Virus record (IMG/VR): IMGVR_UViG_3300027963_000413
Location: 1-20,018 of that record
Strand: one strand, 5' to 3'
Length of the DNA: 20,018 bases
Source: a virus
Shown: piece after piece, positions 1-6,223 of the stretch
Layout: each line of letters starts with the position of its first letter
Position numbering within the stretch: position 1 is the stretch's first letter
Notes under the pieces: model-generated
Told to the model about the DNA's origin: nothing
What the model saw: only the letters and a program-made list of their open reading frames with translations
The model's database searches: none
Program-made: the position numbers and the translations under genes

Positions 1-1702
1 CCATCTCCTCGTCAGGTTCAACCGCCAGACTGGATGCACCTTCAAAGTCGATAACTCCACTTGATCCAGTCGTGACCTCAACCATCTTGAAGCCGATCCT
101 CTGACCGTCTTCCCCGTCCTTTTGCTTACTGATGTGCAGGATTCCTTTTGGCGGTTGAGCGCCTTCGATCCTGATAATCTCCAGCTCAGTGTCCACTGCT
201 CCGAGAAGTGATGAGTGACCGCGGAGTCCCTTAGTCGCGTCCTTACCTGCGTGATGGACTACTAGCAAGCCACATTCATATCTGCCTTGTATAGCGCCAG
301 CAGCAGTAATGAATGCACCCATGTCCTCAGATGCATTCTCATTGCCACCGCCAAACGCTCTAGCCAAGGTATCGATAATGATCAGCTCGAAGTTGATGTC
401 GTTGATAGCCTTGAGGTCGTCTATTGCGTTAACTAAGTCTTGGAGGTCTGTCTTACTTGATCTCAGGTTGACCTGTCTGCGCAGGAAGTAGACAGGCGTG
501 TTCTCTGGTGTCTTGTGATGCGTCTTGAGCGCCTTGATCCTTGACCCGATACCACCGTGTCCCTCACCCGCGATGTACAAGACTGCACCGCGTCTGGTTA
601 TCTCGTTGCCAAGGAAAGACCGTCCAGTCGCAATGCACTCCGCAATGTCTAAAGCGATAAATGACTTGAAACTCGCTGGAGGTGCATATAAAGCGACGAA
701 TGATCGTTGCGGTATGACTCCTTGCACTAACCACTCAACAGGTTCGTCCTCGATGCTGTCCCACGCTTCGAGCTTGAATCCTTCGCGTTGAAGTGGTGTT
801 TGTGGCAGCTCCAACTCTTCAACAACTGGTGTCTCTACAACACCAATCAATCTTGCAGGAGTCGTTACATCCATCTCAGTTTGTATTGCTTGCGTGGCTT
901 TTGTCAGGTCAACCAGCCTGTCCTTGTCACCGCCATACTTATAGACGAACTCGAATGCGTCTTCTTTAACCTCGTCGAGCTGGAGGTCAACCACTCGGAT
1001 CGACTTCGTTACCGCCTTGAGTGCTGCAACTGCTTTTCTTGCATACTCCCAGCCCACCGTGTCGTTGTCAGGCACTATCGCAATGGTGAGTCCGACTAGG
1101 TGCTTGACCACATCTTCTGGAAAGTTACTTGCACCGTTGTGTGTACAGGTTGCCACCACACCTAAAGACTTGAGAGCGTCGGCTGCCTTCTCGCCTTCAC
1201 AAAGGAATACAGTTCTGCCTGTTTTGCGTGCAAAGTCAACCTCTGGTAAGTTGTACGGGACTATGTTTGCACCCGTCATACTGGCGTGTCGTCTGCCGTT
1301 CTCGTCCACTCTGAACTGCTTGTATGTCTTTCCCTTTGCGTCGAAGGTCTTGTATCTCTGCTTGATGTGCTGAACGACTCCATCCTCGTCGGTGTAGTGC
1401 CATTCCTGTTCGAGCACAGGTTCTTGCGGTTTCGGTAACGGCTTGATATGGGTCAAGAAGTCAGTCGGGTTTGGCAGGTCTGGGAGCAGTCCATAGTCCT
1501 TTACCGCATTAAAGACCGATTCCTGACTGCATCCGCTAAAGCATTTAAAGAGTGGCTTGCCTTCGTCTGTCTCCGATACACAAAGACTTGGATTCCTGTC
1601 CCCGTTACCTTGACCGTGTGAGCTGACAGGACAGCTCGCCATCCATTGCCCGTTCACCTTCTTTGCGTTGCCAAGCGCTTGCGCTATTTGTTCGGCTTGC
1701 AT
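1..1702 (-). CDS. Primase-helicase (Zn finger/TOPRIM primase fused to RepA-like ATPase), 3' end outside window
   Basis: The reading frame is open from ATG at 1702 to the window edge (567 codons, no stop), so the C-terminus is missing. An AAGGA ribosome site lies just upstream. Visible parts: a CHC2-like zinc site (C24, H29, C54, C58); a TOPRIM-like region with CEGEKAAD (168-175) and PDND (211-214); then a RepA/AAA_25-type hexameric helicase ATPase with P-loop APPASFKS (340-347), Walker B LIIIDT (440-445) followed by a conserved Gly/Asn-rich stretch, and the sensor HHAGKD (483-488). The family primes and unwinds DNA at the phage fork. The P-loop lacks the usual glycines but keeps K346 and S347. 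It is the last visible gene of the leftward early block, behind an intrinsic terminator, so expression probably depends on read-through. Confidence 0.93.
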   Translation of the reverse strand, partial: MQAEQIAQALGNAKKVNGQWMASCPVSSHGQGNGDRNPSLCVSETDEGKPLFKCFSGCSQESVFNAVKDYGLLPDLPNPTDFLTHIKPLPKPQEPVLEQEWHYTDEDGVVQHIKQRYKTFDAKGKTYKQFRVDENGRRHASMTGANIVPYNLPEVDFARKTGRTVFLCEGEKAADALKSLGVVATCTHNGASNFPEDVVKHLVGLTIAIVPDNDTVGWEYARKAVAALKAVTKSIRVVDLQLDEVKEDAFEFVYKYGGDKDRLVDLTKATQAIQTEMDVTTPARLIGVVETPVVEELELPQTPLQREGFKLEAWDSIEDEPVEWLVQGVIPQRSFVALYAPPASFKSFIALDIAECIATGRSFLGNEITRRGAVLYIAGEGHGGIGSRIKALKTHHKTPENTPVYFLRRQVNLRSSKTDLQDLVNAIDDLKAINDINFELIIIDTLARAFGGGNENASEDMGAFITAAGAIQGRYECGLLVVHHAGKDATKGLRGHSSLLGAVDTELEIIRIEGAQPPKGILHISKQKDGEDGQRIGFKMVEVTTGSSGVIDFEGASSLAVEPDEEM

Positions 1703-1728
1703 TCTTGTCCTTATATTTATTCAAGAGG

Positions 1729-1762
1729 AAAAAAAACGGGACTGATCGTTAGACCAGTCCCG
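1729..1762 (-). terminator. Rho-independent terminator after the SSB-like gene
   Basis: Read leftward, an 8-bp stem (CGGGACTG at 1762-1755 pairing with CAGTCCCG at 1744-1737, 10-nt loop) is followed at once by eight T residues (1736-1729). It starts 13 nt after the SSB-like stop codon and ends 26 nt before the primase-helicase start. That is too close for a separate sigma70 promoter in between. Confidence 0.85.
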
Positions 1763-1775
1763 TTAGTCCTAAGCC

Positions 1776-2375
1776 TTAAAACATTTCGTCGTCTTCTATC
1801 GCAGCAGCAACAGCAGTCTTAGGCGCTGCTTTTGGTTGTGGAGCTGGAGCACCCATCGTGATCTTTCCGTCACTATCAAATGATTGCGTACCGTCGTCCA
1901 CCGCGTCCATACCTGCTGGTCTTTCAATCCACGACACTACATCAAAGTTAGGGATTCTTGTTGTCCCCTTGCCAATCTTCTCTAGCGTCGAGCCTTTGTA
2001 CTCAATCACAGGGTACTTCCCTGCGTTGGCTGCTTGACCCGCCTCGATTGCCTTCCACAGCTTCTCCAGTCCCATGTTTGGACCTGTGCCGTTTGCTGAC
2101 CACTCTGCGACTCCCATCTCCTTGTTGTAGAACTTGATGGAGAAACCACGCTTGTGATCTGGGCTGGGTTGAGCACCTTTCTTACCCAGCGACACATCTG
2201 GCTGCCAGTCGCGCACGCCTTCTCCGAGGTGCATCCAACCTGTTTGGAGTGAGTCTGTATCGACAACCATTTTCTTTGGTGTGAACTCTTCTTTGTTTGA
2301 ATTGAGCCATGCGTTTGCGCTTGGCATAAAGCGGATGTAGTTACCACCGCCAGAAGAACTAGATAGATTAAGCAT
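1776..2375 (-). CDS. Probable single-stranded DNA-binding protein (SSB-like, acidic C-terminal tip)
   Basis: The 199-residue protein starts at an ATG with a GAAAGG ribosome site 6 nt upstream. The N-terminal 155 residues are a mixed, aromatic-rich domain (IRFMPSANAW, KRGFSIKFYN, NFDVVSWIERP). A Pro/Ala-rich flexible linker follows (about 174-190), then the acidic-hydrophobic tip IEDDEMF at the extreme C-terminus. That layout matches bacterial and phage SSBs, whose acidic tip recruits replication partners. I do not recognise a standard OB-fold signature, so the call rests on the tail and on its position between a recombination nuclease and a primase-helicase. The gene is bracketed by intrinsic terminators on both sides, which suggests its dose is set independently of its neighbours. 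It could instead be a recombination mediator. Confidence 0.6.
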   Translation of the reverse strand: MLNLSSSSGGGNYIRFMPSANAWLNSNKEEFTPKKMVVDTDSLQTGWMHLGEGVRDWQPDVSLGKKGAQPSPDHKRGFSIKFYNKEMGVAEWSANGTGPNMGLEKLWKAIEAGQAANAGKYPVIEYKGSTLEKIGKGTTRIPNFDVVSWIERPAGMDAVDDGTQSFDSDGKITMGAPAPQPKAAPKTAVAAAIEDDEMF

Positions 2376-2392
2376 TTGAGCCTTTCGAGTTT

Positions 2393-2418
2393 AAAAAAAT
2401 GTTGCATTTGTTTGCAAC
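2393..2418 (-). terminator. Probable Rho-independent terminator between nuclease and SSB-like genes
   Basis: Read leftward, a 6-bp stem (GTTGCA at 2418-2413 with TGCAAC at 2406-2401, loop AACAAA) is followed by A and then seven T residues (2399-2393). The stem is short and only half G/C, so termination may be partial. It lies 15 nt after the nuclease stop and ends 17 nt before the SSB-like ATG, leaving no room for a new promoter. Confidence 0.55.
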
Positions 2419-2433
2419 GGTTTGGGGGAATGA

Positions 2434-3534
2434 TTATTGACCTAATGAGTAATCTCGTGCAAGGGTGAGACCACTACTTACCTTCGCTGTGAGCTTGTCA
2501 ATTAAGTCTTTATGCTCTTTTGATAAGAGCTTTGATGCCTCAGATGGGCTAATTAGTTCGCTAGAGACCAACTGATCTGCTGGGATACCAGCGTCGTGAA
2601 GTTGATTCTTTGCGTCTGCTTCGTTAATCCATTTACGGTATGCACGCTTCGGCTGCATTTGCCAGCCCTTGATGACTTCACCGTCCTCAATGCGCTTGAC
2701 TGCGTGGTCTCGCACAGCATCGATGAACTTCTCAACAAGTGGTGCGCGTTCAAGCAGGTCTGCGATCTGCTCTGGTGTGAGCGTCACCACCACAGACTTC
2801 ATCTCTTCTTTAGTCATCACCGCAAGGTTTGGTGTGGCAGCAATGACCTCAAAGCCTTTGCGTTGCGCAGGACAGATTGCTTTTGCTGGACACCACTGGC
2901 AACCTTCTTCTGTTGGTGTGGGTTCTGTATCACCCTTCTTAATTGCTTGAATCGCTGGGGTTAACTGCGTCTCAGCCCAGTCGTTTAATTCTTTGAATGT
3001 GATCTTGTGCGTTCTGGGTTCACCGTGATGCGGTTGAATGATCGACAGCTCGATGTTGCTGAATTCAATCTTTGCGTGACGCATCGCACCGATGGCGTAT
3101 ATCTTCATCTGGTCTGAATCAGCGTCCACATAACCTCTGCCAGTTTTAAGGTCTGCAATGACTAGGGTTGACTTATCGTCGTTCCATGCCACCACATCGG
3201 CAGTACCACCCAGCTCGATGTCCTTGTCCTTGTATACGGTGACATACTGCTCGACCTTGAGTGTGCCAAGTCTTAACTCCAAGTCCCTGATGTGGTTCAC
3301 ATGGGCTGCTGCAAAGTCAGCGTTTTGCTCGGTGATAAGAATGTCTTTGACTGTCTTGCCAACCCAGTCATAGGGGCTTGAGTTAGTAAGGAATGCAGTC
3401 TCAGCCACCTCGTGAATGGCAGTACCGATCTGCGCAGCTTCACCTGCTGGCTGGTGCGGGATGTCTGCACAAAGCCTCACAGATGCAGGACAAGAGAGCC
3501 AGCGCGTAGCTGCCGATGGGCGTAGTTTGATCAT
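2434..3534 (-). CDS. RecB-family PD-(D/E)XK nuclease with four-cysteine Fe-S motif (DUF2800-like)
   Basis: The 366-residue protein starts at an ATG preceded by AAGGA. It shows the ordered motifs of RecB/Cas4/AddB-type nucleases: SCPAS with C15, GTAIHE with H41 (38-42), GGTADVV with catalytic D113, IADLKTG with D128 and K130, and QMKIYA (142-147). C212, C215 and C221 (CQWCPAKAIC) together with distant C15 form the C-x(n)-C-x2-C-x5-C pattern that holds a 4Fe-4S cluster in this superfamily. The protein is likely a DNA exonuclease that makes single-stranded ends for recombination or degrades host DNA. The whole length resembles the phage DUF2800 family. It sits between a GNAT gene (14 nt upstream) and the SSB-like gene, a typical recombination-module neighbourhood. 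Confidence 0.88.
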   Translation of the reverse strand: MIKLRPSAATRWLSCPASVRLCADIPHQPAGEAAQIGTAIHEVAETAFLTNSSPYDWVGKTVKDILITEQNADFAAAHVNHIRDLELRLGTLKVEQYVTVYKDKDIELGGTADVVAWNDDKSTLVIADLKTGRGYVDADSDQMKIYAIGAMRHAKIEFSNIELSIIQPHHGEPRTHKITFKELNDWAETQLTPAIQAIKKGDTEPTPTEEGCQWCPAKAICPAQRKGFEVIAATPNLAVMTKEEMKSVVVTLTPEQIADLLERAPLVEKFIDAVRDHAVKRIEDGEVIKGWQMQPKRAYRKWINEADAKNQLHDAGIPADQLVSSELISPSEASKLLSKEHKDLIDKLTAKVSSGLTLARDYSLGQ

Positions 3535-3548
3535 TGTTTTCCTTGCGT

Positions 3549-4091
3549 TTAAATAACTATTTCAACATTTTCTTTAGGCAGTATTAGACCGAAGTCATTG
3601 ACAAACAAACTGCTTGTCATGTATCGATAAATATTTACCTTGCGTTTGGAAGTTTCTTTCCATGTGTTCTTATGGCTTATTCCTTGGCGCTCACCAACTC
3701 TTACCCAACCCATCTGCTTCCAGAAGAAGTTGCTTGGTAAGTCGTCTGCGCAACCACAAGAAAAGTCTTCAATGCCACGAAGATTGCCGTGTGAGATGCC
3801 AGCACTAAGCAATGCTTTGCCTCTAGCAATAAGCCTTGCGTCTTCTTGAATACATATCTGGTTTACCTTGGAGTATTTGCCGTAACTAAACATCACAAAG
3901 CCGACCAGATCATTGTTTTCGACGCACACAAATAACTGATCATTACAAGTCGTGCTCCAACGCTTACCGCCTTTGTAGCCAGTAATCGCAGCCTCATACG
4001 CAACCTTCGGAATGAATCCAAGGCACAGACTTTCTTTCTTTGAAAGACTGACTATGTACTGCATATCATCTAATGTTGCCTTACGGATCAT
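3549..4091 (-). CDS. GNAT-superfamily acetyltransferase-like protein
   Basis: The 180-residue protein opens with IRKATLDDMQYIVSLSKKE, the usual first strand and helix of GNAT proteins. It continues with LVGFVMFSYG (strand 3-like) and a motif-A-like segment (about 77-95) with R86, R90 and G91 where acetyl-CoA is normally bound. A C-terminal extension of about 45 residues follows. The family transfers acyl groups from CoA to amines; the substrate is unknown. Its ATG overlaps the stop of the upstream small gene by ATGA (4088-4091), so translation is probably coupled. The motif-A glycines are poorer than in the second GNAT gene of this window, so it could be a divergent or inactive member. Confidence 0.68.
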   Translation of the reverse strand: MIRKATLDDMQYIVSLSKKESLCLGFIPKVAYEAAITGYKGGKRWSTTCNDQLFVCVENNDLVGFVMFSYGKYSKVNQICIQEDARLIARGKALLSAGISHGNLRGIEDFSCGCADDLPSNFFWKQMGWVRVGERQGISHKNTWKETSKRKVNIYRYMTSSLFVNDFGLILPKENVEIVI

Positions 4092-4282
4092 TTCTCTTGT
4101 AAGTGCAAAAGTGTGTAGATGCGACCGCGAACTTCATTGGTTACTGCGTGACCTAGTTGATCTGGATCAAGTAACTCTGAGAGAAGATCGTCCTTGATCT
4201 TTAATTGCTTGCGTGTTGTCTCCAACTCCTGAGTTAACCAAACAATGTGCTCGCGCATTGTGTTGCGTTCGTCTTCGTTCAT
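4088..4282 (-). CDS. Small coiled-coil protein of unknown function
   Basis: A 64-residue charged protein with a long helix rich in heptad-like spacing (HIVWLTQELETTRKQLKIKD, about 12-31), starting at ATG with a strong GAGGAAA ribosome site. It overlaps its neighbours on both sides by four bases (ATGA), which supports it as a real gene of the operon. No family is recognised. It could be a dimerising accessory of the neighbouring GNAT or resolvase genes, but nothing in the sequence shows this. Confidence 0.7.
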   Translation of the reverse strand: MNEDERNTMREHIVWLTQELETTRKQLKIKDDLLSELLDPDQLGHAVTNEVRGRIYTLLHLQEK

Positions 4283-4512
4283 TTGTTTCCTCTTTGTCGA
4301 ATGCGTTTGGATATATGTTGTTCAAGATGATTTTGGATACACCAATCAGCATCAACTGCACACGCCTCGCGTTCTTTCTCTGCTACCAGTTTGGCAAATA
4401 TTTCGTCACGAACCTGATGCCAGTTTGGGTGATATTCACCTATCATGTTCAGCACATTGTCGGCTTCTGCGTCAGCCTTGTCAGCCATCTCAATGATTTC
4501 ATCTTGTGTCAT
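4279..4512 (-). CDS. Small conserved phage-type protein (EREACA / IRQRG motif)
   Basis: From the ATG at 4512 the product is 77 residues, beginning MTQDEIIEMADKA. A longer GTG start at 4530 exists, but 4512 gives an exact ATGA overlap with the resolvase stop and is preferred. Near the C-terminus it carries AEKEREACAVDADWC (44-58) and ends IRQRGNK. I recognise this layout as a recurrent small protein in many proteobacterial phages and prophages, with no known function. It is mostly helical and charged. The chained overlaps on both sides place it firmly in the leftward early operon. Confidence 0.78.
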   Translation of the reverse strand: MTQDEIIEMADKADAEADNVLNMIGEYHPNWHQVRDEIFAKLVAEKEREACAVDADWCIQNHLEQHISKRIRQRGNK

Positions 4513-4979
4513 AACTGCTTCAACCCCCACATTGCGATCAGCACAGCCTCTGCTCTGCCGTCGTGCTTGACCAACTTAAACCATTCTTGCTTGTCTGGGA
4601 AGAGCTCCATTGCGCGGTGTCTTGATGCGTCCTTGCCGTAACCCTTGTTCATGGTTCGCGCCCAGACTGCTGGCTGGACATAAGTCACAGGTACTTGGAG
4701 CGCTGCCAGAACACCCTCAATGACCCCAGCAGAGCGTCCAAACGCAAACATTGAAGAGACACCTTGGTTTGGCATTGATGCAACCTTCTCAACTGCTGCA
4801 TGAGTCGGGTTCATATCCTTGAGGAGACCGACCAGTGCTTGCGCAGAGACTTGGCGTTTTGTAGTCTTACCGCGCTTGATCTCCACGATGGGCATATCTT
4901 CGACGCGCTCCAATACGCCATCAACGATCAATGCAATAGCACCGTTGTTGCCGACATCAATCCCAAGTTGTCTAATCAT
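4509..4979 (-). CDS. RuvC-like Holliday junction resolvase
   Basis: The 156-residue protein has the RNase H-fold RuvC layout. LGIDVGNNGAIALI places the first catalytic acid at D8; AAVEKVASMP places the second at E64; KHDGRAEAVLIAMWG supplies D140 and E144 in the last helix. In bacterial RuvC the final pair is usually two aspartates, so E144 is a conservative change. MFAFGRSAGVIEGVL (77-91) is also typical of phage RuvC relatives. The enzyme would cut branched DNA before packaging or during recombination. Its start overlaps the HTH gene by 8 nt and its stop overlaps the next gene by ATGA. The length is close to the family norm. Confidence 0.9.
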   Translation of the reverse strand: MIRQLGIDVGNNGAIALIVDGVLERVEDMPIVEIKRGKTTKRQVSAQALVGLLKDMNPTHAAVEKVASMPNQGVSSMFAFGRSAGVIEGVLAALQVPVTYVQPAVWARTMNKGYGKDASRHRAMELFPDKQEWFKLVKHDGRAEAVLIAMWGLKQL

Positions 4980-5184
4980 TTTTAACCCCCAGAGCCTCGA
5001 CCCGTGATGCGATCAAGCGATCTGTGGCGGTTTTAAGTTTCTCGATTGAGGTAATAAGCGGGACTGTATGCCCCGCTATCCATCGAGACATTTGAGCCTG
5101 ATCTATGCCAGCTTCTCGGCATATATCGGACATCTTGAACCCCGCCTTATCAGCGCGTTCTATGATTTCGGTTATGTAGTTCAT
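4972..5184 (-). CDS. Small Cro/XRE-like helix-turn-helix regulator
   Basis: This 70-residue protein is essentially one DNA-binding domain: MSDICREAGIDQAQMSRWIAG (18-38) has the helix-turn-helix spacing of Cro/CI repressors, with Q29, Q31 and R34 in the likely recognition helix. The tail is helical and could dimerise. It is the first gene of the leftward block and lies beside the divergent control region. It is therefore the best candidate to bind the palindromes at 5206-5218 and 5372-5387 and set the balance between blocks. The ATG has no clear Shine-Dalgarno site, so expression may be low or from a short-leader transcript. No repressor-type dimerisation or cleavage domain is present. Confidence 0.8.
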   Translation of the reverse strand: MNYITEIIERADKAGFKMSDICREAGIDQAQMSRWIAGHTVPLITSIEKLKTATDRLIASRVEALGVKND

Positions 5185-5205
5185 GCTGACTATGTTAACC
5201 TAGAA

Positions 5206-5218
5206 TTGACTACTTCAA
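5206..5218. promoter_or_regulatory. Operator-like palindrome upstream of the HTH gene
   Basis: TTGACTACTTCAA is a near-perfect inverted repeat (TTGA and TCAA arms). It shares its first nine bases with the palindrome at 5372-5387. On the minus strand it contains TTGAAG (5218-5213), which could be a -35 with a weak -10 (TAACAT, 5197-5192, or ACATAG, 5195-5190). A leftward transcript would then start almost at the HTH start codon. Function is inferred. Confidence 0.4.
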
Positions 5219-5228
5219 CAAGACAGAC

Positions 5229-5261
5229 AAAAAAAGGGGCTGAGTCCTGTCACCCAGCCCC
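5229..5261 (-). terminator. Rho-independent terminator upstream of the HTH gene
   Basis: Read leftward, a G/C-rich 7-bp stem (GGGGCTG at 5261-5255 pairing with CAGCCCC at 5242-5236, 12-nt loop) is followed by seven T residues (5235-5229). It lies 44 nt before the HTH start. It either stops antisense transcripts from the right or attenuates a leftward promoter placed further upstream. Confidence 0.85.
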
Positions 5262-5305
5262 TATCAAGGCAACTGCACCCCATGCGGAGACAAGGAGGCA
5301 CAGCA

Positions 5306-5327
5306 GACAGGGAAACTACACCCTGTC
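5306..5327. other. Hairpin in the divergent control region
   Basis: A perfect 7-bp inverted repeat, GACAGGG (5306-5312) and CCCTGTC (5321-5327), encloses an 8-nt loop. The bases CCTGTCA recur at 5246-5252 in the loop of the nearby terminator, so in a leftward transcript the two elements could interact. No T tract follows on either strand, so it is not itself a terminator. Confidence 0.45.
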
Positions 5328-5371
5328 AGGGTCTATTGTATTGTGGTAATAGTTGAGTTAGTTGTATGGTC

Positions 5372-5399
5372 TTGACTACTGAGTCAAATAATGTATGAT
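5372..5399 (+). promoter_or_regulatory. Strong sigma70 promoter with operator-like palindrome over the -35
   Basis: TTGACT (5372-5377) and TATGAT (5394-5399) are separated by 16 bp, each one mismatch from consensus, placing the start near 5406 and about 30 nt before the first rightward gene. The -35 is the left arm of TTGACTACTGAGTCAA (5372-5387), a 6-bp inverted repeat with a 4-bp centre. A dimer bound there would block the promoter. The HTH protein encoded at 4972-5184 is the obvious candidate. Confidence 0.72.
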
Positions 5400-5435
5400 C
5401 GGCATATCAACAACCAATGCTAAGGAGCAAACGAA

Positions 5436-5669
5436 ATGCTAGAAACTTTATTCAGATTTAAGTGCGAAGTGGAAGGGGTAACTCTCGTCTGCTTTCTCGA
5501 ACACGAACCAGAAGAACTAAACCACGGGGAAGCGCCAGACTTCCCAGCGTGCATGAATCTGGTCAATGCCTTTTGCGATAAGGTTGACATCGCCCACATT
5601 CTTATGCAGTCCATCGTGGATCACATCTGCGAAGAAGCCCTCACACAATTTAACTCTGAAAGCGAATAA
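5436..5669 (+). CDS. Small acidic protein of unknown function, first gene of the rightward block
   Basis: A 77-residue acidic protein. The ATG has an AAGGAG ribosome site about 8 nt upstream and lies just downstream of the strong promoter at 5372-5399, so it is probably made early and in quantity. It contains HEPEELNHGEAPDFPACMNL (23-42) followed by a helical C-terminal half. No family is recognised. Highly expressed early proteins in this position often act on the host, but nothing here shows a target. Its stop codon shares one base with the next start (TAATG). Confidence 0.72.
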   Translation: MLETLFRFKCEVEGVTLVCFLEHEPEELNHGEAPDFPACMNLVNAFCDKVDIAHILMQSIVDHICEEALTQFNSESE

Positions 5670-5812
5670 TGAAACACCAAAACTACACACAAAACTTTGA
5701 GGTAGATGGACCTTACGAAGACAAGTCAATCAGACTTGTTGACTGCGTGTTCATCTTCCTTGCTGGCGTATCTGTCGGCATCATTGCAGCTCTCTTAATT
5801 ACAGGAAACTAA
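5669..5812 (+). CDS. Tiny single-pass membrane protein
   Basis: A 47-residue open frame, beginning MKHQNYTQNF at an ATG that shares a base with the preceding stop. A polar N-terminal half of about 24 residues leads into one hydrophobic segment, LVDCVFIFLAGVSVGIIAAL (about 23-42), long enough to cross the inner membrane, and a short C-terminus. The next gene starts one base after its stop, and tight packing on both sides argues that it is real. No family is recognised. It could be an early membrane-acting protein or a superinfection-exclusion type, but the sequence does not decide. Confidence 0.6.
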   Translation: MKHQNYTQNFEVDGPYEDKSIRLVDCVFIFLAGVSVGIIAALLITGN

Positions 5813-5813
5813 T

Positions 5814-6074
5814 ATGTCAGTTCAAAAGAAAATCGAAGAGATCGTTCTGGGTTACTTGAAGGCATCTGAAGGCAAGGCACGCATCATGTCGCCACAGGAC
5901 ATTGCCAAGCTGGTAAGCGAAGTAGCCCACAAAGGTGCAATGCTTGGCTACGATAGTGGAATGAAGATGGCTCAACGCGCTCACGGCAACGAGCTGGAGA
6001 TCGCAGAGTTAACCGTCAAAGAGTTAACCGAGCGCGTCAAAGAGTTAGAGACTCAAATGATTGCGATGCAATGA
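5814..6074 (+). CDS. Coiled-coil protein of unknown function
   Basis: An 86-residue protein starting at ATG with an AGGAAA ribosome site. The first 50 residues look like a compact helical domain. The last 30 form a heptad coiled coil in which the unit VKELTERVKELE is nearly repeated; the DNA also repeats CGTCAAAGAGTTA around 6015-6048. It probably forms an oligomer. Its stop overlaps the next start by ATGA (6071-6074). No family is recognised. Confidence 0.72.
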   Translation: MSVQKKIEEIVLGYLKASEGKARIMSPQDIAKLVSEVAHKGAMLGYDSGMKMAQRAHGNELEIAELTVKELTERVKELETQMIAMQ

Positions 6075-6223
6075 CGCAGCCAGTCATCAAGACACAATGG
6101 GTCAAAACTCCATCGTGGGTGAAGACCCATACCAAGTGCGACAGCCTTGGTGTCTGCCAGTCCCTGCCAAAGATAACCTGCATCACTTGCCCAAGGCACA
6201 AAGCAAATGCGAAAAAGAAGTAA
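6071..6223 (+). CDS. 50-residue four-cysteine protein, possible zinc ribbon
   Basis: A short basic protein with C23, C29, C37 and C40 (C-x5-C and C-x2-C) followed by a lysine-rich tail. The arrangement could hold one zinc ion and contact nucleic acid. The ATGA overlap with the gene before it and the 17-nt overlap with the gene after it support a coupled small gene. There is no strong ribosome site. The first residues carry a PVIKTQWVKTPSWVKTHTKC pattern (4-23) not known to me. The function is unknown. Confidence 0.55.
   Translation: MTQPVIKTQWVKTPSWVKTHTKCDSLGVCQSLPKITCITCPRHKANAKKK

Noticed and set aside
1017-1373. 118-codon rightward frame opposite the primase-helicase
   Set aside because: The minus strand here encodes the conserved TOPRIM-like region with recognisable motifs, so the plus-strand frame is a shadow.
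2006-2407. 133-codon leftward frame overlapping the SSB-like gene
   Set aside because: Different frame with no family resemblance and a start inside the terminator hairpin; the overlapping frame has a good ribosome site and an SSB-like tail.
5215-5283. 22-codon leftward frame (MGCSCLDRGW...) crossing the terminator, a possible leader peptide
   Set aside because: No Shine-Dalgarno site precedes its ATG, and its sequence is simply the terminator stem and T tract translated.
5291-5298. Perfect rightward AAGGAGG ribosome-site sequence in the control region
   Set aside because: No ATG, GTG or TTG follows at a usable distance, and the mapped-looking rightward promoter lies downstream of it.
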